From: Eubacterium ventriosum | GTDB lineage: Bacteria; Bacillota; Clostridia; Lachnospirales; Lachnospiraceae | Reading direction: 5' to 3' | DNA length: 64,000 nucleotides | Assembly (NCBI RefSeq): GCF_025150745.1 | Contig: NZ_CP102282.1 | Span: 2,119,501-2,183,500 of the forward strand | In this document: positions 21,403 through 29,891 of the stretch, piece by piece | Numbering within the stretch: the stretch's first letter is position 1 | Layout of the letters: every line of letters starts with the position of its first letter | Notes under the pieces: model-generated | Seen by the model: the letters and a program-made list of their open reading frames with translations, nothing else | Told to the model about the DNA's origin: nothing | Databases searched by the model: none | Position numbers and translations under genes: made by a program

Positions 21403-22008
21403 TTATAATGCCGCAAAATTCTTTAAAATCTGAAGTCCTACATCACCACTCTTTTCAGGGTGAAACTGGCATGCAAAAACATTACCACTTTCAACAGATG
21501 CATGAATATGTGTAATATAATCTGTTGAAGCCTTAACTATCTGCTCATCTTCTGCTTCCAAATAATATGAATGTACAAAATAAACATAAGACTGTTCTTC
21601 AATGCCTTTAAATAATCTTCCGTTATTAGTAAGTTCCAAAGAGTTCCATCCAATATGTGGAATCTTAAATCCCGGCTTGTCAGGTATTCTAAGAATCTTT
21701 CCTTTTAAAATTCCAAGTCCTTCCACTCCCGGAGTTTCATCACTGCTTTCGAATAAAAGCTGAAGTCCTAAGCATATTCCAAGAAAAGGTGTGTTATTTT
21801 CCACAACCTTATTGATTGTATCAATAAGATCATAATCTCTCAATTTCTCCATTGCATCTCCGAAAGAACCAACTCCCGGAAGAACTACCTTATCTGCTGA
21901 AAGAATAACCTCCTTGTCTCTTGATACTACAGTATCTTCTCCTATATACTGAAATGCCTTCTCCACGCTTTTAATGTTGCCTGCATCATAGTCAATAATT
22001 GCTATCAT
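21403..22008 (-). CDS. hisH: Imidazole glycerol phosphate synthase glutaminase subunit
   Basis: This 201-residue class I glutamine amidotransferase has the nucleophile Cys in FLGICLGLQLLF and the catalytic His in CQFHPEKSGDVG. It supplies ammonia to HisF. Its ATG directly follows the stop of the histidine kinase gene, so the pair looks translationally coupled to a signalling operon, an unusual setting for a biosynthetic enzyme. Confidence 0.97.
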   Translation of the reverse strand: MIAIIDYDAGNIKSVEKAFQYIGEDTVVSRDKEVILSADKVVLPGVGSFGDAMEKLRDYDLIDTINKVVENNTPFLGICLGLQLLFESSDETPGVEGLGILKGKILRIPDKPGFKIPHIGWNSLELTNNGRLFKGIEEQSYVYFVHSYYLEAEDEQIVKASTDYITHIHASVESGNVFACQFHPEKSGDVGLQILKNFAAL

Positions 22009-23529
22009 TTATTCAGTCCCTTTCTCTAATGATTTGCAATCAAGCTCAAACCAAAATTCAACACCATCCGGTCTGTTAATTGCTCCACATTTCTTTTCGT
22101 GTCTGTCCATAATGGCTTTAACTATAGATAATCCTATACCGTTGCCACCATAAGCTCTTGTTCTTGCTTTGTCAACTTTATAGAACTTGATCCAAATATT
22201 ATCAAGCTCATTTTCAGGAATATTTTTTCCTGTGTTAAACACAGACACTCTTACTATACCATTTTTTTCCTGAATTTTCACTTTAATTATTCTATTTTCG
22301 TCAACATGATTTAAAGCATTACTTAAATAATTAGTAATAACCTCTTCAATCTGGAACTCATCTGCCCAAACGTAAATAGGTTCCATTTGATTAAATTCAA
22401 TATTAACCTGCTTTTCATTGGCCTTAATTTGCATAGAATGAATTACTCCTGCAATCACAGATATAATATCAAATCTTTCCATATTTACACTTCCGTCACC
22501 GAACTCCAGCTGGTTTAATGTAAGAAGATTCTTAACCATCTTATTCATCTTGCCAGCTTCATCAATAATAACATCGCAGTAGTAATCCATATCCTCCGGA
22601 TTATCACTTATACTTTCCTGAAGTCCCTCTGCATAACCCTGAATAAGTGCAATAGGTGTTTTTAATTCGTGAGAAACATTTGAAATAAATTCTTTTCTCA
22701 TCTCATCTACTTCTTCCTTCTTTGCAATATCCTTGTGAAGCTGCAAGTTGGCAGACTTTAGTTCCGAAATAGCTGTTTCAAGCTTGTCAGACATTTCATT
22801 CATGCTCTCTCCAAGAATACCGATTTCATCATCACGGTCATCTTCATACTTAACATTAAAATCAAGTTCTGACATTCTTTTGGAAATATCAGCCAATTGT
22901 AATAAAGGTTGTGTATATTTTCTTGTAATCCAAATAATAATTAAAGTTGTAACAAGAATAAGTGATATTCCAACACCTAAATAAAACTTGTTGGCAATGG
23001 CAATACTCTCCCTAAAGCTTTCAACTGACATTCTTATAACTACATAATTGCCTGATGCCAGTCCTCCTGACAATTCATAATATTGATTGGCCGAAAATCT
23101 GTCTACCGTAGACTGAATTGTATATTTGTCGTTCTTTTCAATAACCCTTGGTTCCTCTTTCTGCTTAATATTACTACCAAAAATCATATCACGCCAACGG
23201 TCTGCAAGCATTTTTCCTGCACCATAGTCATAAACAGAATCTCCCGCACTATCTACAACAATCATTGTGGCACCGGCTTTTTCACAAATATTATTCAGCG
23301 TTGAAATATTGTCGCTATCCTTAAGATTTTCATCATCTTGGATTATTTTTATAAACTCATTGTAAACTTTCTTAATAGAATCTTGCTTTGTTTTCTTATA
23401 ATACTTGCTTAAGAAAAAGCTGCTAAATATACTAGCAGCAATCAGGGATAATCCCATGATTGCCACTATAATTACGGTCATCTTGTAACCGATGGTATGT
23501 TTCATTTTATTCTTATCTATATCCTTCAT
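22009..23529 (-). CDS. Membrane sensor histidine kinase
   Basis: The 506-residue kinase has two membrane helices (about 14-35 and 184-203) flanking an extracytoplasmic sensor of about 150 residues, then HAMP, a HisKA domain with phospho-accepting His in SNVSHELKTPIALI, and HATPase_c with GGNGIGLSIVKAIMD. It pairs with the response regulator directly upstream (the start overlaps its stop). The stimulus is unknown; the architecture resembles cell-envelope-stress kinases. The hisH start follows its stop. Confidence 0.93.
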   Translation of the reverse strand: MKDIDKNKMKHTIGYKMTVIIVAIMGLSLIAASIFSSFFLSKYYKKTKQDSIKKVYNEFIKIIQDDENLKDSDNISTLNNICEKAGATMIVVDSAGDSVYDYGAGKMLADRWRDMIFGSNIKQKEEPRVIEKNDKYTIQSTVDRFSANQYYELSGGLASGNYVVIRMSVESFRESIAIANKFYLGVGISLILVTTLIIIWITRKYTQPLLQLADISKRMSELDFNVKYEDDRDDEIGILGESMNEMSDKLETAISELKSANLQLHKDIAKKEEVDEMRKEFISNVSHELKTPIALIQGYAEGLQESISDNPEDMDYYCDVIIDEAGKMNKMVKNLLTLNQLEFGDGSVNMERFDIISVIAGVIHSMQIKANEKQVNIEFNQMEPIYVWADEFQIEEVITNYLSNALNHVDENRIIKVKIQEKNGIVRVSVFNTGKNIPENELDNIWIKFYKVDKARTRAYGGNGIGLSIVKAIMDRHEKKCGAINRPDGVEFWFELDCKSLEKGTE

Positions 23530-24206
23530 TAGTTAACCTCGAATTTGTATCCCATGCCCCAAATTGTAACTATGTATTTGCCACATTCTCCAAGCTTATT
23601 TCTTAGTTTTTTAACGTGGGTATCAATAGTTCTTGCATCTCCAAAATAATCATAATTCCATACATTATTAAGAATATTCTCTCTTGATAAAGCAATTCCT
23701 TTATTTTGTATGAAATATGATAACAATTCAAATTCCTTAAAACTAAGTTCAATAGGTTCACCCTTTACTGTAACAATATGAGCCGCCTTGTTTATTTCAA
23801 TATCTCCGGCCTGTTCAATCTGATCCTGACCTATATTATTAGTTCTTCTAAGGATTGCATCAACTCTTGCCACAAGAATTCTTGGGCTGAAAGGCTTGGA
23901 TATATATTCATCAACTCCAAGTTCAAAACCAAGTAACTCATCACTTTCCTCGCTCTTTGCTGTCAGCATAATAATTGGAACCTTAGAAATCTTTCTAATC
24001 TCCCTGCAGGCTTCCCATCCATCCATCTTAGGCATCATAACATCCAAAATAATAAGATCAATATCATTACTCTCCACGAACACATCTACGGCTTCTTCAC
24101 CGTTGGATGCTTCCACTACTTCATATTGTTTTCTTACAAGAAAGTCTCTTACAAGCTTTCTCATTCTATCTTCATCATCTACAACAAGAATCTTTAATTG
24201 TTTCAT
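23529..24206 (-). CDS. OmpR/PhoB-family response regulator
   Basis: A receiver domain with acidic pocket VVDDEDRM and phospho-acceptor Asp in LIILDVMMPKMDGW is followed by a winged-helix DNA-binding domain (GDARTIDTHVKKLRNKLG). The ATG at 24206 is preferred because GGAGGAATATT precedes it; an earlier ATG at 24224 lacks this. It is about 225 residues. It is the promoter-proximal gene of a unit running RR-HK-hisH-hisF-lipid kinase-ung. Confidence 0.95.
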   Translation of the reverse strand: MKQLKILVVDDEDRMRKLVRDFLVRKQYEVVEASNGEEAVDVFVESNDIDLIILDVMMPKMDGWEACREIRKISKVPIIMLTAKSEESDELLGFELGVDEYISKPFSPRILVARVDAILRRTNNIGQDQIEQAGDIEINKAAHIVTVKGEPIELSFKEFELLSYFIQNKGIALSRENILNNVWNYDYFGDARTIDTHVKKLRNKLGECGKYIVTIWGMGYKFEVN

Positions 24207-24266
24207 AATATTCCTCCACAGCATTTTTAGATAATTGGCAAAACCTAATCCCCTGAGAAAAATTTA

Positions 24267-24283
24267 TTGCAAACACGTTGATT
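24267..24283. repeat. 17-base motif shared with the trxA upstream region
   Basis: TTGCAAACACGTTGATT occurs here, about 60 bases before the response-regulator start, and again at 49179-49195, about 50 bases before trxA, in the same orientation relative to each gene. Similarity continues imperfectly toward the genes. It may be a promoter element, an operator or a dispersed repeat. Confidence 0.5.
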
Positions 24284-24383
24284 TTTTTCTCTGGGTGATT
24301 GTATTAATTATCTCTTATACATATATTAAATCAATAATCTGTGTATATTTAATGAACTACTCTGAATCTTTTTTGTATTACAT

Positions 24384-25274
24384 TTAAAATAAATCAAGCA
24401 TATTATCCAGATATATTTCTTCCCTAACATTTATATGATATTCAGGCTTTGTCATATAATACAATAAAAATTCTAATATCAGCGCACTTCCAAGACTTCT
24501 GCCTTCAATTTTAAAGTTAGAAAATCCCATAGGAACATATTTATTTTCAATGTCACCTATGCTTATAAATCCCGGATTTTTCATTGCTTCTGAAAAGCGA
24601 TACCCCTTTTCAGCGGTAGGTGACTTACATATATGCTCCTTTTGATTTTCTCCTAAGTTTTTTCGGCTTACAGCTTCGTAACAGTTCTTCCTATCCTTAC
24701 ATCCAAACCAACAACATTCGTTGCACAAAAACTCTACTTTATTTTTCTGAGTCTGAGTTAATCCTTCTAAATTTTCAAAGTCTTTATTTAATCGAAAATC
24801 CGGTACAACATAACTAAATTCTTTCCTATCAGCTTCGCTTTTAAACTCTTCAAAATCCGTTATTACTTTTGTGGTTGATGATACAAAATAAAAATTCGGA
24901 TATTTATTTTTCAAATAATTCAAAAGTAAATCCGAATGTACAATTATGCCACTCTGCACTTTGCTTTCTTTATAAAACATTTCACATAAATCGTTGCACC
25001 TCTTGTCTGAAAGATGCTCTTCTCTTAACAATGAATTGCTAAATGTAAGCCTTGGAGAAATGTTGTATTCATTCATAAGTTTTAATACAACTTTAGCATT
25101 GCACTCTCCAAAACCTGCACGACCACCGCCCCAAAGACAGTCTGCCGGGGCACCGTATATCGAACCAATTTCACACCAATCATAAAAATATTCTCTATGT
25201 TCTCTAAACAAGGGCAAAAACACACTATAAAAATCATAAAATTCAAACAAGCCCGGAAGATGAAAATATATCAT
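24384..25274 (-). CDS. Conserved protein of unknown function with Cys cluster
   Basis: About 296 residues. The ATG at 25274 is chosen because the TGA of the upstream reading frame overlaps it (ATGA), which suggests coupling; an upstream ATG at 25304 is possible. The protein begins MIYFHLPGLFEFYDFYSVF, has a C-x2-C-C-x3-C-x5-C cluster (FLCNECCWFGCKDRKNCYE), and ends GFSNFKIEGRSLGSAL. The pattern recalls peptidase U32-like barrels with a metal or Fe-S site, but I cannot assign a reaction. Confidence 0.7.
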   Translation of the reverse strand: MIYFHLPGLFEFYDFYSVFLPLFREHREYFYDWCEIGSIYGAPADCLWGGGRAGFGECNAKVVLKLMNEYNISPRLTFSNSLLREEHLSDKRCNDLCEMFYKESKVQSGIIVHSDLLLNYLKNKYPNFYFVSSTTKVITDFEEFKSEADRKEFSYVVPDFRLNKDFENLEGLTQTQKNKVEFLCNECCWFGCKDRKNCYEAVSRKNLGENQKEHICKSPTAEKGYRFSEAMKNPGFISIGDIENKYVPMGFSNFKIEGRSLGSALILEFLLYYMTKPEYHINVREEIYLDNMLDLF

Positions 25275-25420
25275 TTTTCTATAACCTTCTTCACTAATTG
25301 CCATGCCACACTTCCTTCATCTCCGATTTCTTTTCCAATAAGTTTTGAGCCACAATACGGGCAATAACTAAAATGCAATTTATGTTGCCTCCATTCTTTA
25401 ACTAAATTTAAATATATCAT
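25271..25420 (-). pseudogene. Zn-ribbon remnant of a NUDIX-type hydrolase
   Basis: A 49-codon frame reads FSYCPYCGSKLIGKEIGDEG then GSVAWQLVKKVIEK. The first part is the CxxC half-ribbon typical at the start of NADH-pyrophosphatase-like NUDIX proteins; the second looks like their C-terminus. The NUDIX box and second CxxC are absent, so the middle appears deleted in frame. Its stop overlaps the next gene's start, so the remnant may persist as a coupling leader. Confidence 0.5.
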
Positions 25421-25558
25421 ACCACACTTTCCACTAAACAACATATTTCCTTCGCTTAAATATATTACTTACAGCACTATCCTTAGTCTTCCAATTAAAC
25501 TTTGCAAAAGTTGTTGATAAGTTTACTTGGCAACATTATTTAATTACATTGAAAGAGA

Positions 25559-25584
25559 AAGGCGCTAGTTAAAACTAACGCCTT
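25559..25584 (-). terminator. Terminator after mazEF
   Basis: AAGGCG-TAGTT arms pair around a short loop. On the minus strand the hairpin is followed by TTTCTCTTTC, placing it as the end of the mazEF transcript. Confidence 0.65.
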
Positions 25585-25613
25585 GTAAAGTCTGGGATTA
25601 CTCATTATCTTTT

Positions 25614-25941
25614 TTAAAGAAAATTTTTAATAATTTCTATTGCTTCCATCCAGATATATTCTAGACATTTTTCAACGAATCTTGCATCCCTTGCTCTTAC
25701 GTTTAACATCTTTGCCTGATCCGCTAATATCACACCTTTTACACTTGTGGAATCGTCAAGATTCACATGAAAAGGATGTGATTTATCAGTGTTTGTAATA
25801 GGACAAACCATAATTAATGAGCTATGCTCATTTAATAAAGTGTTGCTGACGACCAATGCTGGTCGTCTTCCATTTTGTTTTATGACCCTGCTAAGGGTTA
25901 AAATTCATAATAATAATATCACCTTGTTCAAAAGTTACCAA
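25614..25941 (-). pseudogene. mazF: Inactivated MazF/PemK-type toxin
   Basis: Downstream of the antitoxin a TTG overlapping its stop opens VTFEQGDIIIMNFNP, the normal MazF start. A TAG then replaces the next codon, and an extra base in an A-run shifts the frame before QNGRRPALVVSN. The rest (LADQAKMLNVRARDARFVEK) is intact to 25614. The nonsense codon and frameshift separate the N-terminal strand from the rest, so a working mRNA interferase is unlikely. A short protein from the internal GTG or ATG would lack the substrate-binding loop. Confidence 0.8.
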
Positions 25942-26237
25942 TATTCATCACCTTTAGGAGCTCCTACATCTACTTCTTGTGTACTTTCTACATAGATTTC
26001 ATCAATTGGTTTTTGATAGAAAGCTTCTAACCTTTCTTGTAAATTAGTATATTTTGGATATTTAATTTTCTTAATAACCATTTCCCCATTGTATATGTTA
26101 ATCTCCACATTGTCATTTTCTCTTAAATGCATTAAATTAGTTATTTCTTTTGATAATCGTAATCCTTGACTATTTCCCCATTTTTTTACAGCTGTTTGAG
26201 TAGTAAAGCTTTTTTGTTCCATAGCATTTGACATCAT
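25935..26237 (-). CDS. mazE: MazE/AbrB-type antitoxin
   Basis: This 100-residue protein has a SpoVT/AbrB swapped-hairpin DNA-binding N-terminus (TAVKKWGNSQGLRLSKEI) and a C-terminal tail rich in acidic and aromatic residues, as in toxin-wrapping antitoxins. GGAGGAATTTAAT precedes the ATG. It should bind its own promoter and neutralise MazF, but the adjacent toxin is broken, so it may now act only as a regulator or as an anti-addiction factor against related toxins. Confidence 0.88.
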   Translation of the reverse strand: MMSNAMEQKSFTTQTAVKKWGNSQGLRLSKEITNLMHLRENDNVEINIYNGEMVIKKIKYPKYTNLQERLEAFYQKPIDEIYVESTQEVDVGAPKGDEYW

Positions 26238-26330
26238 ATTAAATTCCTCCGTTTTTTTAAAAAAGTATATACATTGTCAATAAAAAATTCATAACCTTAT
26301 TTTTAGTATTTTTATAACGAGAAAATCTAG

Positions 26331-26357
26331 TTGAACAATACTAGCAATATGCTATAA
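26331..26357 (+). promoter_or_regulatory. Promoter of a candidate small RNA
   Basis: TTGAAC and TATAAT are separated by 16 bases on the plus strand, with no coding frame downstream before a strong terminator. Confidence 0.6.
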
Positions 26358-26363
26358 TGAACT

Positions 26364-26463
26364 TAAACAAGGAACTGAAAGTTAGATAAAACCTAACTGC
26401 CGGTTATGTTTGAGTTAAAAATAACGTCCTACACTTTGAACACGGCAAGGGCGTTATTTTTTT
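26364..26463 (+). ncRNA. Candidate small RNA, about 100 nt
   Basis: The predicted transcript starts near 26364, contains a hairpin GTTAG/CTAAC at about 26381-26398, and ends at a strong intrinsic terminator. It has no credible reading frame. On the opposite strand a short hydrophobic frame ending VFTLVLVIINAKK stops just inside it. This resembles the convergent layout of type I toxin-antitoxin loci in which the plus-strand RNA is antisense to the toxin mRNA 3' end. That interpretation is inference; the promoter, hairpin and terminator are visible. Confidence 0.5.
26417..26463 (+). terminator. Strong intrinsic terminator of the candidate small RNA
   Basis: AAAATAACGTCC at 26417-26428 pairs with GGGCGTTATTTT at 26449-26460 (one mismatch), followed by a T-run. 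Confidence 0.85.
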
Positions 26464-26684
26464 GCATTAATGATAACTAATACAAGTGTAAATACCATTT
26501 GCTCAGTATCGTTTTCACTAAACATTGCTGTTAGTGTTCCGTCAGCATCATTATCCCATTTTACTTCAAGGATAACTGTATTATCTGACCTGACAAAAAC
26601 ATTTACGTTATATAATATAAAATCTTTTGTGTTGTCTCTCCTAATCTGGCAACAGAAAGAGGGTGAGTTGTTTGTCATACACAT

Positions 26685-29012
26685 TTATTTGTTAACTTTA
26701 ACTTTTTTTGCATTGCTCCATTTGCCATATCCTGATTTGTTATATGCTCTCACATAAATTTTGTATGTTTTCTTTCTTTTGAGCTTTTTAATGGTATATG
26801 AAGTCTTTGTGGTTGTTTTTGTTATTGCTTTACTTCCAAGTACTGCCTTGACCTGGTACTTCGTGGCTTTCTTCACCTTTTTCCATTTTATAGCGATTTT
26901 CTTACCCTTTAAGTTTTTTGCAGAACTTACTTTTACTTTTGCCGGTACCTTTGAAACAGACTTTGTTGTGTCTTCAACATCCGTGTAGTCACCTGTTTCA
27001 TAAATTGTGGGACTTATTGATGGTCTTGAAGTTGGTTGTGTTACACTGTGGTCTATCTTCTTCGGCACAAGGTTACCATTCTTGTCCGTTACGTACTCAT
27101 ATTCATATCCGTCTTCCTTGCTGACTTCTGTTCCGTCTGCAAGTATCCAGCACACAAGTTTGCTTTCTGTTTGTCCATCAATCATTTCAAAATCACACTT
27201 CTTGCATGTTACTCTGTCTATTACATATGCATACTTATATGTAAGTCCCATTGACATATCTGTTTCATAGACAGTTTCAAGTGTGTCAACATATGAATGA
27301 CCCGTGGCATAAGTTTTCTTTCCCTTGGAAATTACCTTTCCACAGTTAATGCAGGTTTCATCACCTGTATATCCATCCTCAGTACAGGTTGCAGCCTTAT
27401 AGTTTCTAAGCTCTGTTTCATGCGCTACCATTGGAACTTCCCTTGTTTCCGTCTTTCCACAGATTGTGCAGGTATACAGGTCCTCTCCCTTTTCAGTACA
27501 GGTTGCAACCTTACTGTGACTTGTAAACTCATAATCATGAGCTGAATAATACATCTTCTTTGATGTTCCAATTACCTCACCACATTCACTGCACTTATGA
27601 ACTTTGTAAACACTCTTGTCTTCACAGGTGTCTGAAGTTGTTTTAACCGTAATGTATGAATGCCCAGTCTTAGGTGTGCTTTCAGTCCAGGTATAACCAC
27701 ATATTTCGCATGTCTTTTCAATTACTCCTTCTTCAGAGCAGGTGGCTTTCTTTACCGTCTTAATGTCACTGTCCCTTACCACATGATTACATTCTCCATC
27801 AATCTCTGTATGCTCTGATGTGTAGGTCTTTCCGTCGACCGTAACTGTTGCCTCATACTTTGTAACTGTGGCATCACCACACTTCTTTTCTGAAACCTTT
27901 GTTACATCACAATCAGTGCCAATGTATTCTCGGTCTACCAAATGATAGAAATATGGCTTTGATGAAGTCATTACAAAACCATCATTTTCATATTCCCCGC
28001 ATTCACTGCATGTTCTGTAGAATGTTGCCTTGTCTCCATTCCACTTGATGACGTGACTTGTAAACGTGTGGCCCTTGTAGTCCATGTAATCAATTTTGCT
28101 TACAGGAAGTATGTCTCTTTTATCCCCTTCCTGATGAGCTCTGTCTATGTTTGACATGTATTCTGAGCCTCTGAGTACTTTAGTCATGTTTATGTTTCGT
28201 GTGGCATCATTTACAGAAGAATTGTTTTTGCTCTGTGGTTCAACCTCAAACCAGTTTCCACAAACCTTTACTCCATTCCACGAATGTACTCCCGGGTTTC
28301 CAATTTCCACGGATTCCATGTTTATGCAGCTTGCAAGGAAGTTAAATGCCTCTGCAAAACCTGTACACGTAGCCTTTCCCTTTACCAGTGCAGTGTATGC
28401 GTCATTGATTGTTCTGCCATTTTCATCCTTGCCATACTTGATGTAATGCATGAACTCTAATATTTTCAGTACTTTTTCATACTCGCTCATCTCGTCAAGG
28501 TTTGGTACTGTTGCAAGAAATTTCTTCTTCACTTCCTGCATTTCTGTAAAATAAGTTATAAACTTGTCAACTTTGTAATTCTCCAAGTTTAAAACAATAT
28601 ATTTCTTTCCATTTCCGTCTATAATTAATTCATTTTCAGAAGAATTGTTTCTAACGCCACCACCGCTAGTATTACAGTAGAAACCTATTCCGTTATCAAT
28701 TTTATCTCTAAATGCATTATTTGCAAAAAAATCTATACTTTCATGATAGGCATCATATTCTAACCAGTTCTCATAATATTTTGCATCAATTGTTATTTTA
28801 TATGGTCCTGAAATGTTATTTAAGAAGTAGTATTCTTGAAGTTTTTGTGCTTCCTCTGGTGAAGAAACGTAGTTTTCCAAAGTGTAAGAATCACCATTTT
28901 TTTGTAAAATATTTACTTTCGTTAATTTACTATCGGCATATGTTGTTGTGCTGTTGATTCCCCCTAAAGCTATGCTTATGGATAATGCCACTGCAATAAG
29001 TTTTTTTCTCAT
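26685..29012 (-). CDS. Secreted transglutaminase-like protein with CxxC repeats and Fn3-like tail
   Basis: A 775-residue protein with a signal peptide (about 1-26). A transglutaminase/protease-like core has Cys216 in KGKATCTGFAEAF, His243 in GVHSWNGVKV, and a third position occupied by Glu258 (WFEVEP) where Asp is usual. Four or more Cys modules of the ATCTE-x-G...TCxxCG pattern follow (about 330-610), probably zinc-binding. A Thr/Ser/Pro linker and a Lys-rich Fn3-like domain end it, of the same type as in the GH55-like remnant at 2 kb. It is likely cell-surface or secreted and may process or crosslink extracellular protein. GGAGGTAG precedes the ATG. Confidence 0.8.
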   Translation of the reverse strand: MRKKLIAVALSISIALGGINSTTTYADSKLTKVNILQKNGDSYTLENYVSSPEEAQKLQEYYFLNNISGPYKITIDAKYYENWLEYDAYHESIDFFANNAFRDKIDNGIGFYCNTSGGGVRNNSSENELIIDGNGKKYIVLNLENYKVDKFITYFTEMQEVKKKFLATVPNLDEMSEYEKVLKILEFMHYIKYGKDENGRTINDAYTALVKGKATCTGFAEAFNFLASCINMESVEIGNPGVHSWNGVKVCGNWFEVEPQSKNNSSVNDATRNINMTKVLRGSEYMSNIDRAHQEGDKRDILPVSKIDYMDYKGHTFTSHVIKWNGDKATFYRTCSECGEYENDGFVMTSSKPYFYHLVDREYIGTDCDVTKVSEKKCGDATVTKYEATVTVDGKTYTSEHTEIDGECNHVVRDSDIKTVKKATCSEEGVIEKTCEICGYTWTESTPKTGHSYITVKTTSDTCEDKSVYKVHKCSECGEVIGTSKKMYYSAHDYEFTSHSKVATCTEKGEDLYTCTICGKTETREVPMVAHETELRNYKAATCTEDGYTGDETCINCGKVISKGKKTYATGHSYVDTLETVYETDMSMGLTYKYAYVIDRVTCKKCDFEMIDGQTESKLVCWILADGTEVSKEDGYEYEYVTDKNGNLVPKKIDHSVTQPTSRPSISPTIYETGDYTDVEDTTKSVSKVPAKVKVSSAKNLKGKKIAIKWKKVKKATKYQVKAVLGSKAITKTTTKTSYTIKKLKRKKTYKIYVRAYNKSGYGKWSNAKKVKVNK

Positions 29013-29091
29013 TTTTTCTACCTCCGATATTCTTTTTCTATTTATATTTTAACAGTTACATATAAAAAAACAGTAACTTTTGTAAACATAT

Positions 29092-29136
29092 AAGAGTGTA
29101 AACAGGAATGAACTTCTTCACCCTGTTTACACTCTT
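29092..29136 (-). terminator. 15-bp perfect hairpin between two minus-strand genes
   Basis: AAGAGTGTAAACAGG at 29092-29106 is exactly complementary to 29122-29136. It is placed to end transcription of the small gene at 29159-29422; the T-tract on either side is short. Confidence 0.7.
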
Positions 29137-29158
29137 TAATGAAATGTTTTAGTATTGA

Positions 29159-29422
29159 CTATTTTTCCACAAAAAAGTCTTCATCTGAGGCTACTATGTC
29201 CTTATTCTTGGCATAGACCTTCTGTGCATCATCTTTATCGATTTCTGCATATTTAGTTATCGTCCTTGTTTTTGAGAGAATAGAAAATGTCGCTTCTCTT
29301 CCTAACTTCTCTAGATATGTTGCAAGATTCCAGTAAATTTCATCATCATATGGATTGGCTATGTTTTCTGCATACTCCCATGCCTTGTAAGTGTTCTTGA
29401 TGTTTTCAAGTTGGTCTGTCAC
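29159..29422 (-). CDS. Hypothetical protein or C-terminal fragment, about 87 residues
   Basis: The frame from GTG at 29422 reads VTDQLENIKNTYKAWEYAEN and ends DEDFFVEK. It is a charged helical protein with no recognised motif. The frame extends upstream to a stop near 29472 with coding-like sequence (TDETSAYAAAKKA) but no good ribosome site, so it could be the remaining C-terminus of a longer gene. It ends before a strong terminator. Confidence 0.4.
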   Translation of the reverse strand: MTDQLENIKNTYKAWEYAENIANPYDDEIYWNLATYLEKLGREATFSILSKTRTITKYAEIDKDDAQKVYAKNKDIVASDEDFFVEK

Positions 29423-29513
29423 TGCCTTCTTTGCCGCAGCATATGCACTCGTCTCATCAGTGTAAGAATATTAAATTACATGCTTGAAGCAAGAATATTT
29501 TACTCACTATTTT

Positions 29514-29891
29514 CTACTCATGAATTTCCAGTGGAAGTCCATCCGGATCATGGAAAAATGTCATTTTATTTCCGGTATAATCATCCAGACGGACCGGCTC
29601 AGTTTCAATTCCTTTCCCATTCAATTCTTTTACTGTATCATCTACACTCTCCACTTTAAATGCCAGATGGCGTAATCCCAATGCTTCTGGATAATTTACA
29701 CGAGCTGGAGCATTTTTTATGATAAAAAGTTCTATTTCCTGCAGCCCACATGCCATATCAATCTTGTAATCATCACGTTCTTTTCGATAATTCTCTCTAA
29801 TTATTTTAAATCCAAGCAGATCCACATAAAAATGTTTTGATTGTTCATAATCGCTTCCAATGATTGCAATATGATGAATGGTATCGAACAT
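29514..29891 (-). CDS. VOC-family metalloenzyme (YaeR/GloA2-like)
   Basis: This 125-residue single-domain vicinal-oxygen-chelate protein has paired beta-alpha-beta-beta-beta modules: IHHIAIIGSDYEQSKHFYVD with a metal His, LRHLAFKV with the second, and FFHDPDGLPLEIHE with the terminal Glu. The pattern matches the YaeR-like glyoxalase I group. The precise substrate is unknown. A ribosome site (GGAGGAAGAG) lies before the ATG. Confidence 0.88.
   Translation of the reverse strand: MFDTIHHIAIIGSDYEQSKHFYVDLLGFKIIRENYRKERDDYKIDMACGLQEIELFIIKNAPARVNYPEALGLRHLAFKVESVDDTVKELNGKGIETEPVRLDDYTGNKMTFFHDPDGLPLEIHE

Noticed and set aside
26454-26684. 76-codon minus-strand frame between the small RNA and the transglutaminase-like gene
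   Set aside because: It has no clear ribosome site or family; only its hydrophobic end is of interest and is discussed with the small RNA.
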